Source: Ruegeria_C sp041537905
GTDB lineage: Bacteria > Pseudomonadota > Alphaproteobacteria > Rhodobacterales > Rhodobacteraceae
DNA: 64,000 nt
NCBI RefSeq assembly: GCF_041537905.1
Contig: NZ_JBGRUO010000023.1
Span: 1-64,000, forward strand
Reading direction: 5' to 3'
Shown: positions 33,468 through 42,363 of the stretch, one piece after another
Layout: each line of letters starts with the position of its first letter
How positions within the stretch are numbered: position 1 is the first letter of the stretch
Translations under genes and position numbers: made by a program
The notes under the pieces: generated by a model
What the model was told of the DNA's origin: nothing
Database searches by the model: none
What the model saw: only the letters and a program-made list of their open reading frames with translations

Positions 33468-35000
33468 ATGACCATGAAAACCGGCCCGAACGTCATTTTG
33501 ATCACCACCGATCAGCAGCGCGGCGATTGCATCGGGCTGGACAAACGCAAAGTTCGCACACCGCATATCGATGCATTGGCCCGGCGTGGAACACGCTTTG
33601 AAACCTGCATCACGCCGCATCCCATGTGCCAACCCGCGCGTGCCTCGATCCTGACGGGCAAACTGCCCTATTCCCATGGCGTACGGGATAACGGGCGCAA
33701 TCTGGACCCGACGATCGGCCAGCAAGGGCTGGGCGGGATGTTCTCTGACAACGGCTATTCCACGCACTTCATTGGCAAGGCGCATTTTGCCACCAACGAA
33801 ACCTTTGCCCCGACCGGAACGCCGGAATGCTATCACAGCACTGCGGATTTCCCGGCCGATTGGGGTGGCGGCTATTTCGGTTTCAACGACGTCCAACTGA
33901 TGTTGCGGCCCCATCATCACTGTGTCTGGTCCGATGCGCCATACACGTTGCATTATGAAAATCATCTCGACGCAGATGGCGGTGGACGCGCGCGCTGGCA
34001 AAAAGCGAGCGAAAACGTGGCCCCTGAGACAACACATTTTCAGGCCTGGCGGTCAGCACTCGACGACAAATGGCACTCCTCGCCCTGGATCGGGGATCAG
34101 GCCATAGATCTCATCGATCGCAAGGGCGCCGATCCGTTCTTTGCCTGGATCTCATTTCCTGACCCGCATCCCCCCTTTCTTGCCGCCGCGCCCTGGTCGA
34201 CGATGTATGATCCGGACGAGGTCGACATCCCCAGACACCGCACCCTTGATCTGGATCGCCGCCCCTGGTGGCATCGCGCGTTCCTCGAAAACCCGGTGCG
34301 GCGAAACCTCAAGCGGCCGCATGCGGCGCAGGGTCAGGACTGGGGCGCAAGTACCACATTGACCGAGCGGCAGCTGCGCGACATCACGGCAATCTACTAC
34401 GGAATGATCTCCGCCATCGACCACCAGGTTGGTCGCATCGTCGCGGCCCTGTCCAAAGCGGGCCAACTGGACAACACGATCATCGTCTTCACCAGCGATC
34501 ACGGAGAATGGCTTGGCGATCATGGGCTGCTTCTGAAAGGGCCGATGCTCTATGATGGGCTTCTGCGCGTCCCCCTCGTGATCGCAGGACCAAATCTGCC
34601 CACTGGGCGCGTCGTCGCCGACCCGGTCTCAACACTTGATCTGCGCTCAACCTTTGCCCAGCTGTGCGAGATCAATGCCAGCCCCGACAGTGGGTCTTCG
34701 CTTGTTCCGGTTGTGAACGGTCGGGAAACCCGCGAATTCGCGCTCAACGAATGGGAGGTGGACGCTCGAAGAAGCGGCATAAGCCTGGACCTGCGAACCA
34801 TCCGAACGGTCCGCCACCGGATGTCGACTGACAGACAGACGGGAACCGGCGAACTCTACGACTTGCGGAATGATCCTGATGAAATGCACAACTTATTTGA
34901 TGACCCCGCCGCCAAGGCGATCAAAGACGAAATCTTCGAAATGCTCCGTCAGCGCCCAAAGGACATCATCGAAGCCTCACCACGCGTCGGTTGGCACTAG
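33468..35000 (+). CDS. Type I sulfatase (formylglycine-dependent)
   Basis: This protein of about 510 residues has the alkaline-phosphatase fold. The N-terminal metal site is in 'NVILITTDQQRGDC' (DD/DQ), and the formylglycine motif C-x-P-x-R is present as 'MCQPARASILTG' (about residue 49), so the cysteine would be converted by a formylglycine-generating enzyme. 'FTSDHGEWLGDHGLL' gives the second metal site. No signal peptide is seen, so it acts in the cytosol, fitting intracellular desulfation of an imported sulfated sugar. ATG 33468 and 33474 both follow GGAGAG. The substrate is unknown; carrageenan- or ulvan-type fragments are plausible in a marine setting. Confidence 0.9.
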   Translation: MTMKTGPNVILITTDQQRGDCIGLDKRKVRTPHIDALARRGTRFETCITPHPMCQPARASILTGKLPYSHGVRDNGRNLDPTIGQQGLGGMFSDNGYSTHFIGKAHFATNETFAPTGTPECYHSTADFPADWGGGYFGFNDVQLMLRPHHHCVWSDAPYTLHYENHLDADGGGRARWQKASENVAPETTHFQAWRSALDDKWHSSPWIGDQAIDLIDRKGADPFFAWISFPDPHPPFLAAAPWSTMYDPDEVDIPRHRTLDLDRRPWWHRAFLENPVRRNLKRPHAAQGQDWGASTTLTERQLRDITAIYYGMISAIDHQVGRIVAALSKAGQLDNTIIVFTSDHGEWLGDHGLLLKGPMLYDGLLRVPLVIAGPNLPTGRVVADPVSTLDLRSTFAQLCEINASPDSGSSLVPVVNGRETREFALNEWEVDARRSGISLDLRTIRTVRHRMSTDRQTGTGELYDLRNDPDEMHNLFDDPAAKAIKDEIFEMLRQRPKDIIEASPRVGWH

Positions 35001-35036
35001 CTAACCGCAGGAATTTGATCGGCTGCTGGATGCCCG

Positions 35037-35219
35037 TCATGGGCCGCCAAAGAACCTGTTGCAAGGTTTCGAGAATTGACCAAACGGGAAAGCTCCGGGC
35101 GTGTGTTGACCTTCGCGGATCATGTACACAATTTCGATTCCGCAGACCGCCATCGCGGCTGAAGCGAAGGCCCCAGCTCTGAATCTGGTGAAGCGTTTGG
35201 ATCCCCCAACGCGATCCAA
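35037..35219 (-). pseudogene. Remnant of an IS6-family transposase C-terminus
   Basis: The minus frame encodes about 60 residues with 'FASAAMAVCGIEIVYMIREG', the pattern of the end of IS6/IS26-type DDE transposases (RSA...GIE..HMIRKGQ). The rest of the transposase, including the DDE residues, is absent. Identification is by eye from a short match. Confidence 0.45.
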
Positions 35220-35653
35220 ATGTCATTGCGGTGCTAGCCATGGCCACATCCTGATCGTTGATAAGTTCAAAAATGAATCCCTTCGGGTTTTGATCTTACA
35301 ATATCGCCAGATTTCCTCGAATGTCGCGGCGCAGCAAATAATCCGCTGCATCGCAGCATAATTCTTGAGCGAGGGCCATTCCTAGCGCCAAATTATTCAC
35401 CAGACAGCGGGTTTGTGCAGGCAAGCCGTTGACAGTACCCCAGCCGCTCACCTTACCTGACTAGGTGATAGAAGAGCTCTGAGTGCGCGCCACAGAAGGT
35501 GACGCATCGGGTGATGGCAGCGTCTGCTGCAATGACCCAGAAAATCACAACATACGCGACAACGGCGTTGCGACCACCCCCTGAGCGAGCCTCCCTTCGA
35601 CGCTGTTCGCGTCACCTCGGCTATGTGCAATACACCAATGCAAGAGGACTTCC
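35220..35653. other. Intergenic DNA between the IS6 remnant and the FNT gene
   Basis: No convincing gene is seen. Short frames on both strands give unrecognised products, and GC content is lower than in the genes. TTTGGATC/GATCCAAA form an inverted repeat at about 35197-35221. The promoter of the FNT-kinase-cyanase group must lie here, and AAGAGGA just before 35654 is the FNT ribosome binding site. Confidence 0.4.
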
Positions 35654-36481
35654 ATGTCATATGTAACACCGGTCGAGTTTTCGGCCCAAATGGTCGATGC
35701 CGGCGCTAAAAAGGCGCTTATGTCAACCAAAGACACGTTGATCCGCGCCTATATGGCCGGTGCGATCCTGGCGCTTGCTGCCGCTTTCGCTGTGACAATA
35801 TCCGTTCAAACCGGGCATTTCATTATTGGCGCGCTGCTTTTCCCGGTTGGGTTTTGTACGCTTTACCTGCTCGGATATGACCTTCTGACAGGCGTGTTCA
35901 CGCTTGTTCCTCTCGCGGTGATCGACAAGCGCGCGGGTGTTGACATGAAGGCGCTGTGGAGAAACTGGGGTCTTGTCTTCCTCGGCAACTTCGCGGGGGC
36001 GATGACAACGGCAATTTTCATTACCATCACTCTGACAATGGGCTTCACTCAGGAACCAAATGCGGTTGGGCAGGCCCTTATGAATATCGGCCATAACCGA
36101 ACGGTAGGTTATGCCGAGGCTGGTGCGGGCGGTATGCTGACGCTCTTTGTGCGCGCTGTGATGTGCAACTGGATGGTGTCGACCGGCGTGGTTGCTGCGA
36201 TGATGTCGACCTCTGTTCCGGGTAAGGTCATTGCGATGTGGATGCCTATCCTGATCTTCTTCTACATGGGGTTCGAGCATTCGATCGTGAACATGTTCCT
36301 ATTCCCCATCGGCCTTCTGATGGGCGCGGATTTCACCTGGGGCGACTACCTGCTCTTTAACGAGATTCCGACCGTCGTTGGCAATCTTGTTGGTGGTCTG
36401 ACCTTTGTGGGCGCGATGCTCTATTCGACTTACTACAAGACCAGCCCCTCCCGTGGGCCCCAGGAAGTAGCGGCCGAGTAA
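35654..36481 (+). CDS. Formate/nitrite transporter (FNT) family channel
   Basis: This 275-residue inner-membrane protein has six hydrophobic segments and the FNT signature 'FEHSIVNMF', with the conserved pore histidine at residue 209, the same number as in FocA. FNT pentamers conduct formate, nitrite, hydrosulfide or similar small anions. Here the neighbours are a phosphatase-kinase fusion and cyanase, so cyanate or nitrite uptake, or bicarbonate/ammonium-linked exchange, are the candidates. The start follows AAGAGGA. It is the first gene of a three-gene plus-strand group. Confidence 0.92.
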   Translation: MSYVTPVEFSAQMVDAGAKKALMSTKDTLIRAYMAGAILALAAAFAVTISVQTGHFIIGALLFPVGFCTLYLLGYDLLTGVFTLVPLAVIDKRAGVDMKALWRNWGLVFLGNFAGAMTTAIFITITLTMGFTQEPNAVGQALMNIGHNRTVGYAEAGAGGMLTLFVRAVMCNWMVSTGVVAAMMSTSVPGKVIAMWMPILIFFYMGFEHSIVNMFLFPIGLLMGADFTWGDYLLFNEIPTVVGNLVGGLTFVGAMLYSTYYKTSPSRGPQEVAAE

Positions 36482-36540
36482 GTCCGACAGCCAAACCGAC
36501 CAATCGCACAGCCAAAGCGCTGTGCGACCCTCACTTCTGG

Positions 36541-38292
36541 ATGCAGCAAACACGCAAACCCATGCCGAAAGACAGTTCCGCCCATAACGACCTGGTCGTC
36601 GAACTCGGTCAGTATTCTCAGATCGGCTCGAAGGGGCAGAAGAACCAGGATTTCTTTGGTGCCCTGGTGCCAAGCGGCAGCGCGTTGCGTCTGAAAGGAG
36701 TGTCACTGGCGGTGGCAGATGGGATCTCGCCCAGCCCGGTCAGTCACGAGGCGGCCGAGATTTCGGTGAAGAGCCTTTTGACCGACTATTATGACACGTC
36801 GGACGCCTGGAGCGTGAAGACTGCTGCCAGCAACGTAATCTCTGCGACCAATGCCTGGTTATATGGCATGAACCGTCGCGCAATGCCCGAGCGGGCAGAA
36901 CTGGGACATGTCTGTACCCTTTCTGCACTGATCCTGAAAGGCCGTAAGGCGCATATCCTTCATGTCGGTGACAGTCGGATCTGGCGTGTGGCGAAGAACA
37001 GTCTGGAGCCTCTCACGCAGGATCACGTCAGGTTTCGGCCGGGCGGCGCGCCGCAACTGAGCCGGGGCCTCGGGCTCGACGAAACAGTTTCTATTGAATA
37101 TCGCGAGATGCTGTTGCAGCCGGGCGATGTCTTTCTTCTGACCACTGACGGCGCGCACGAGCATTGGCAACCAGAGCTTGTCCTCGCCACAATTGATAAG
37201 GCAGAGAGCCTGGATGCCGCCGCCCAAGCCATTGCCGAAGCCGCCCGCGCGGTCGGCAGCAAAGACGATCTGACCATTCAGATCGCGCGGATTGCCGCAC
37301 TGCCCCAGGGCAATCCAATGGCAGACACAGTTGCATTAGATTTGCCGCTCTTACCCCTGCCGAACCCGGGAGATGTGCTCGACGGGTTCCGTATCATCCG
37401 CAAAATCCATGAGAACAACCGTAGTCATATCTTTCTGGCCATAGCAGCCGACGGTCAGAAGATTGCGTTGAAGATGCCTGCGAGCGAGACGAAATCCGAC
37501 CCCCTCTACAGGCGGTTATTCCTGATGGAGGAATGGATCGCCCGGCGCCTGTCTTCGCCTCATGCCGTGCGAGCCGCTGCTGCGCCCGAGCGACGTTCAG
37601 GACTCTATGTCGTGACGGAATTCATCGAAGGCCAAACTCTGCGTCAATGGATGCGAGACAACCCCCACCCCACTATGGAAGAGGTGCGCGACCTGGCGAT
37701 CCAGATGATCCGCGGCCTACGGGCCTTTCACCGTAAAGATATGATTCATCAGGATTTTCGGCCTGAGAACTTGATGATCGACCACGATGGAACGGTGAAG
37801 ATCATTGATCTGGGATCAACCCGGGTTAAGGGCGTTGAAGAAGGTCAACCCTACGCGAACACTGCGGTCCTTGGAACACTGCAATATACAGCGCCGGAGT
37901 ACTTCGTCGGAGATCCGGTCGAGGCATTCTCTGACCAGTTCTCGCTCGGTGTTGTGTTGTATGAGATGTTGACCGGGCGCTTGCCTTACGGCGCGGACGC
38001 CGCCCGCGTCAGCAGTCGGCGCGACAGAGCGCGGTTGAGCTACCGGCCATCGGCCGACGGTGCAAACGCAGCCCCTTATTGGATTGATGATACCCTGCGC
38101 CAGGCCACGCATCCGCTGAGCCAACATCGCTTTGCCGCTCTTTCCGAACTAGAAGCTGCGCTGCACGCGCCCCCGCCCGGCAGCCGCAGCTACGCGCAGC
38201 GCCCTCTCGCAGAACGCAATCCCGTAAGATTCTGGCAAGGTATTTCGGCAGCGTTTTTTGTATTCCTGCTGATCCTGTTGGCGCGCCCCTGA
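36541..38292 (+). CDS. Bifunctional PP2C phosphatase - Ser/Thr protein kinase, C-terminal membrane anchor
   Basis: This 583-residue protein has an N-terminal PP2C domain (about 20-245: 'VADGISPSPVSHEA', 'LHVGDSRIWR', 'LLTTDGAHEHW', 'GSKDDLTIQ') and a eukaryotic-like kinase domain (about 275-535). The kinase shows the ATP lysine in 'IALKMPAS', catalytic loop 'HQDFRPENL' (HQD instead of HRD) and 'DLG' instead of DFG. A single C-terminal membrane helix ('AAFFVFLLILLA') anchors it. Opposing activities in one chain suggest self-set signalling. The start is uncertain (ATG 36541 or 36562). It lies between the FNT channel and cyanase, so channel gating by phosphorylation is a reasonable guess. Confidence 0.92.
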   Translation: MQQTRKPMPKDSSAHNDLVVELGQYSQIGSKGQKNQDFFGALVPSGSALRLKGVSLAVADGISPSPVSHEAAEISVKSLLTDYYDTSDAWSVKTAASNVISATNAWLYGMNRRAMPERAELGHVCTLSALILKGRKAHILHVGDSRIWRVAKNSLEPLTQDHVRFRPGGAPQLSRGLGLDETVSIEYREMLLQPGDVFLLTTDGAHEHWQPELVLATIDKAESLDAAAQAIAEAARAVGSKDDLTIQIARIAALPQGNPMADTVALDLPLLPLPNPGDVLDGFRIIRKIHENNRSHIFLAIAADGQKIALKMPASETKSDPLYRRLFLMEEWIARRLSSPHAVRAAAAPERRSGLYVVTEFIEGQTLRQWMRDNPHPTMEEVRDLAIQMIRGLRAFHRKDMIHQDFRPENLMIDHDGTVKIIDLGSTRVKGVEEGQPYANTAVLGTLQYTAPEYFVGDPVEAFSDQFSLGVVLYEMLTGRLPYGADAARVSSRRDRARLSYRPSADGANAAPYWIDDTLRQATHPLSQHRFAALSELEAALHAPPPGSRSYAQRPLAERNPVRFWQGISAAFFVFLLILLARP

Positions 38293-38324
38293 GAGTCACC
38301 AAACCTGAAAGAGAAGGAGCAAAC

Positions 38325-38786
38325 ATGGATATGATTACTCAAATAGTGACCCGCGAGGATGTCACTGCAATGATCATTCAAGCAAAGAAACAGGCGGGGC
38401 TCACCTGGGAGGGCATCGCCGAGACCATCGGAATGTCACCTGTCTGGACTCACTCGGCCGCAATGGGCATGAACGCCATGCCTGCCGAAAAAGCCGACGC
38501 GTTTGTTGGGGCGCTCAGTCTGCCGCCCGAGGCATCTGCGGTCTTGCAAGAAAGCCCAACAAAGATATGGGAACAGACCGTTCCAACCGATCCTTGCATT
38601 TACCGCTTTTACGAGATCGTCGGCGTTTATGGCCCGACGCTCAAAGCGCTTATTCATGAGAAGTTCGGAGACGGCATCATGTCAGCGATTGATTTCGACA
38701 TGACGGTGGTTCGGGTCGAAAATCCAAAAGGCGACAGGGTGAAGGTTGAAATGTCAGGTAAATATCTGGCGTATAATTCATGGTAG
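38325..38786 (+). CDS. cynS: Cyanate hydratase (cyanase)
   Basis: This 153-residue cytosolic protein has an N-terminal helical DNA-binding-like domain (about 1-80) and the catalytic C-terminal domain. Active-site residues R94, E97 and S120 are present in 'YRFYEIVGVYG' and 'GDGIMSAIDFD', equivalent to R96, E99 and S122 of the E. coli enzyme. It converts cyanate and bicarbonate to ammonium and two CO2 as a decamer, detoxifying cyanate and providing nitrogen. AAGGAG precedes ATG 38325, 32 bp after the kinase gene. It is distinctive that the partner transporter here is an FNT protein. Confidence 0.96.
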   Translation: MDMITQIVTREDVTAMIIQAKKQAGLTWEGIAETIGMSPVWTHSAAMGMNAMPAEKADAFVGALSLPPEASAVLQESPTKIWEQTVPTDPCIYRFYEIVGVYGPTLKALIHEKFGDGIMSAIDFDMTVVRVENPKGDRVKVEMSGKYLAYNSW

Positions 38787-38835
38787 TTCGCTGACGAGTG
38801 CGCCCTCGGATGGTTTTCAACTGAGCCTCAACAAA

Positions 38836-40305
38836 TCAATCCTGTGTCGCCATCCTGCGGATAGTGTTTTCAGCCCCGTCTTGCATGAACTTGGCCAGTT
38901 GGGCCGTAACCGCGTGTTGCCACGTCTGGTTCTCGCGAAGAGCCGCAGGACATAGGCCAGGCAGGGCCAATCGGGCCTTTACGACAGTCCATGGATCCTC
39001 GCCAAGTCCAGGCCGTCGCAGTTCGTCTGCTCTGGGGTCACGCAGATCATAAGCTTCGCCCCCGTCGGTCGACCCGAATGTGTAGCGGATCCAGGCTGCC
39101 GTCGCCAAGGCGAACGTATCTATCGGTTGATCTTTCTCCAGGGCTTCGGCGGCGGGCGCGAAGATGCGCTGTGGCATCTTCTGGGACCCATCCATGGCAA
39201 TTTGGTAGGTTTCGTGCGCCAGGTGCGGATTGCGGAACCGGTCTTCCAACTCGGCGGCGTAGCTGGAGAAATCCACGCCGGGTAACGGGTCAAGCGTGGC
39301 AGAGGCGGCCAGCAGATGCCTGCGCAAGAGCGTTACCAGATTCGCATCCGCCATCACATCACGGACATACCGGTGCCCGGCGAGGAAACCGGCATAGGCC
39401 AGCAGTGAATGGGTTCCGTTCAACATGCGAAGCTTCATGTTCTCGTATGGTCGCACATCCGGCACAAAGATCGCGCCGCCCGCTTCCCATTGTGGCCGCC
39501 CGGTTGGAAAGTGATCCTCGATGACCCATTGGCGAAAGGCTTCGGTCTCGATCGCTGCTTTGTCCCGCCGGCCTACCATTTCTTCGGTCAACACCAGCGT
39601 TTCTTTGGTGCGAGCCGGGGTGATCCTGTCAACCATGGTGGAGGGAAACGCCACATCGCTGGCGATATGGTCAGTCAGGTCCGGCGTCGAGTGCCGTGCG
39701 AAATCCATCAGCAGACCGCGCAGCAAAGAGCCATTTTCTGGCAAATTGTCACAGGAAAGCACGGTAAAAGGTGCAATGCCCGCCGCACGCCGTTTGCCCA
39801 GAGCCCAGACTAACAGACCGGCAAGGCCTTGCGGCTGGTTCGGATCCTCTAGGTCTGCATCTATCGCCGGATGCGTGCGATCAATGCCACCGGTTGTCCG
39901 GTCGATCCCATAGCCTTTTTCGGTGACGGTAATCGAAACGATCCGGGTCGCCGGTGCGATCAGTGCATTCAGCACGGCGTTGCGGTCGGTTTGCAGGCAA
40001 AGCGTTGCCGCAAATGCGCCGATCACACGGGGTCGGCTGCCTGTGGCGCTGCGGTCGATAACAGTGTAGAGCCCGTTCTGCGGGACCAACTCCACTGCAG
40101 GCGCCTCACTGCGGAGGCTGACGCCGATGATGCGCCAGTCACCACCCAGTGCTGCCAATGCGTCATCGGTGTACACCGCCTGATGCGCTTTGTGGAACGC
40201 ACCCAGGCCAATATGGACGATGCCCGGACCATGGGCGTCGCGAGAATAGCCGGGCCGCTGTACCCCGTCCGGCAGTCCTTTCGTCGTTGTCAGCCTGATG
40301 GTCAT
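38836..40305 (-). CDS. uxuB: Mannitol-dehydrogenase-family oxidoreductase, fructuronate reductase
   Basis: This 489-residue long-chain polyol dehydrogenase has 'IVHIGLGAFHKAHQAVYTDD' near the N-terminus and the catalytic-domain 'RMLNGTHSLLAYAGFLAG' region. The family includes fructuronate reductase (UxuB), mannitol dehydrogenase and altronate oxidoreductase. The coupled uxuA gene (ATGA overlap) makes D-fructuronate to D-mannonate, with NADH, the best call. It faces the cyanase gene convergently. Confidence 0.9.
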   Translation of the reverse strand: MTIRLTTTKGLPDGVQRPGYSRDAHGPGIVHIGLGAFHKAHQAVYTDDALAALGGDWRIIGVSLRSEAPAVELVPQNGLYTVIDRSATGSRPRVIGAFAATLCLQTDRNAVLNALIAPATRIVSITVTEKGYGIDRTTGGIDRTHPAIDADLEDPNQPQGLAGLLVWALGKRRAAGIAPFTVLSCDNLPENGSLLRGLLMDFARHSTPDLTDHIASDVAFPSTMVDRITPARTKETLVLTEEMVGRRDKAAIETEAFRQWVIEDHFPTGRPQWEAGGAIFVPDVRPYENMKLRMLNGTHSLLAYAGFLAGHRYVRDVMADANLVTLLRRHLLAASATLDPLPGVDFSSYAAELEDRFRNPHLAHETYQIAMDGSQKMPQRIFAPAAEALEKDQPIDTFALATAAWIRYTFGSTDGGEAYDLRDPRADELRRPGLGEDPWTVVKARLALPGLCPAALRENQTWQHAVTAQLAKFMQDGAENTIRRMATQD

Positions 40306-41513
40306 TGCACGGCGGCACAGTGCTGCAACCCGGCGATAACACCGCGCAGCTCTGCCAAGCCTTTGAGGCGGCCGATCGACGGGTAGCCGGGCTGCGCCTT
40401 GCGGCCAAGGTCATCAAGAATGTCCTGGCCGTGATCCGGGCGGAAGGGGATTGAGCAATCGGCCCTCCCATCGGATTGGCGGCGGGTCTCTTCGCGCAGG
40501 CACGCGGCAAGCAGCGATACCATGTCGGTATCGCCGCCGAGATGTTCATCCTCGAAGAAAGAGCCCCGAATATCGGGTGTTTCGCGCGTGACGTTGCGCA
40601 GATGCAGGAAATGCACCCGGTGGCCAAGCCGATCCATCATGCCAGGCAAGTCGTTATCAGGCCGCGCGCCAAGCGACCCGGAACACAGGGTGATGCCATT
40701 TGCGATGTGGTCAACGGCCTGCATGACGGCGGCATAATGTGCCTCGGTTGACATGATGCGGGGCAACCCCAGAAGAGGCACGGGCGGGTCATCCGGGTGA
40801 CAACACAGCCGCAGGCCAAGCTCTTCGGCGACCGGGACCACTTCTGTCAGGAAATCAACAAGGTGGGTGCGCAGCCGGTCCTCGCTGACTTGCGCATACT
40901 CGGCGATGTGCTTGCGTACATCCTCAAGACTGAAGTTCTCGGCCGCGCCAGGCAGACCGAAGACCACGTTTTTGACCAGTTCCGAGCGCCGGGCGTCGCT
41001 CATCCCTAAAAATCGTTTGGATGCGGCCTCTCGCAGGGCCTCGTCGAAATCATCCTCTGCGCCGGGGCGCGCGAGTATGTGCAGGTCAAAAGCAGCGAAA
41101 TCCGTCAGGTCAAACCGCATGCAGGTCGCGCCCGAGGGGCGGCGCCAGGAAAGATCGGTGCGCGTCCAGTCCAACACCGGCATGAAATTGTAACAGACCA
41201 CCTCGATTCCGGCGGCGGCGAGGTTGCGCAAACTCTCCTTGTAGGCCGCGATATGCGCGCGCCAGTTCCCCTGCTGTTTCTTGATGTCTTCCGAGACCGG
41301 CAAACTCTCCGCCACGTCCCAGGTCAGCCCCGACGAACTGCCATCCTTCAGACGACCGATCTCGCGCTGTCGCTTTTCTATCTCTTCAAGCGGCCAGACG
41401 GTGCCAGTGGGCAAATGGTGCAACGCCGAGACTACCCCCTCGACACCGGCCTGCAAGGTATCGTCAATGGATACCAGATCTCTGGGTCCGAACCATCGCC
41501 AAGTCTGCTTCAT
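40302..41513 (-). CDS. uxuA: Mannonate dehydratase
   Basis: This 403-residue TIM-barrel protein begins 'KQTWRWFGPRDLVSIDD', the UxuA signature, and carries the metal-binding histidine/cysteine region 'LRLCCHPDDPP' and 'HFLHLRNV'. It removes water from D-mannonate to give 2-keto-3-deoxy-D-gluconate. ATG 41513 is set by GGGAGGTG upstream; the open frame runs further into the promoter. It is divergent from the GntR-TRAP genes and starts the two-gene uxuAB operon. Confidence 0.95.
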   Translation of the reverse strand: MKQTWRWFGPRDLVSIDDTLQAGVEGVVSALHHLPTGTVWPLEEIEKRQREIGRLKDGSSSGLTWDVAESLPVSEDIKKQQGNWRAHIAAYKESLRNLAAAGIEVVCYNFMPVLDWTRTDLSWRRPSGATCMRFDLTDFAAFDLHILARPGAEDDFDEALREAASKRFLGMSDARRSELVKNVVFGLPGAAENFSLEDVRKHIAEYAQVSEDRLRTHLVDFLTEVVPVAEELGLRLCCHPDDPPVPLLGLPRIMSTEAHYAAVMQAVDHIANGITLCSGSLGARPDNDLPGMMDRLGHRVHFLHLRNVTRETPDIRGSFFEDEHLGGDTDMVSLLAACLREETRRQSDGRADCSIPFRPDHGQDILDDLGRKAQPGYPSIGRLKGLAELRGVIAGLQHCAAVQ

Positions 41514-41610
41514 CCAGCACCTCCCGAGTCGTGTGTTTCCTTCTATCATCAAATAATTCTGCTGACTAGTATGGAAGTATGGTAGATGAGTGCAGGGAGT
41601 AAGACGAATC

Positions 41611-42363
41611 ATGACTGCGCAGAGCGTATTTTCCAGCGACCTCGATCCGTCAGCGGCGATTTCTCCGCAGATTTACACGCGCCTGCGTGATGCCATTATC
41701 CGCAACCGTTTTGCGCCGGGTGACCGGATTTCCGAGAGCGAGATTGCCAGCGCTTGCAATGTCAGCCGTCAACCTGTCCGCGAAGCCTTTATCAAGCTTG
41801 CCGGTGAAGGGCTACTTGCCATCCTGCCCCAGCGCGGCACCATAATTTCCAAGATCAGCTATACCGCCGTTCTGAATGCGCGTTTCCTGCGCGAGGCGAT
41901 CGAAGCTGATATCGTCAGTATTCTCGCCACGCATCCCGACGCCGCCGTGATCCGCGAATTGCGCGATCAGATCAAAGCCCAAACCGCCGTGGCCCAAATG
42001 GATCCTCGGGAATTCATCGAACTGGACGAGCGGTTTCACCGCACCCTGGCCGATGCCGCTGGCAAGCGCGGTGCATGGCGCCTCATCGAGGGTCTGAAAT
42101 CGCAGATGGACCGGGTACGCTTTCTTTCATTGACCCAATTCCCGGTCAAGAAGCTCATCACACAACATACCGAGGTCGTTGATCGCATTGAGATCGGCGA
42201 TCCGCGAGGCGCCAACGCGGCCATTCGGTGCCATCTGCGTGAGGTCCTGAGCGACCTGCCGCAGATCCTCGGGGCCAAACCCGAGTTTTTCGACATACCG
42301 GACGGGAAGATCCCGGAACCGGTCAATGCACCTTTCCAAGGAGGAGTGGAAAATGACGTTTAA
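41611..42363 (+). CDS. GntR-family regulator (FCD), probably of hexuronate use
   Basis: This 250-residue protein has a winged HTH ('ISESEIASACNVSRQPVREA', about 39-58) and an FCD domain with histidines in 'DERFHRTLADA' and 'TQHTEVVDRI'. ATG 41611 is preferred; a GTG at 41590 is also in frame. It lies between uxuAB and the TRAP genes, divergent from the former and overlapping the latter by 11 bp, so it probably controls both. Near-direct repeats AGTATGG at 41569 and 41576 in the shared promoter are candidate binding sites. Confidence 0.92.
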   Translation: MTAQSVFSSDLDPSAAISPQIYTRLRDAIIRNRFAPGDRISESEIASACNVSRQPVREAFIKLAGEGLLAILPQRGTIISKISYTAVLNARFLREAIEADIVSILATHPDAAVIRELRDQIKAQTAVAQMDPREFIELDERFHRTLADAAGKRGAWRLIEGLKSQMDRVRFLSLTQFPVKKLITQHTEVVDRIEIGDPRGANAAIRCHLREVLSDLPQILGAKPEFFDIPDGKIPEPVNAPFQGGVENDV

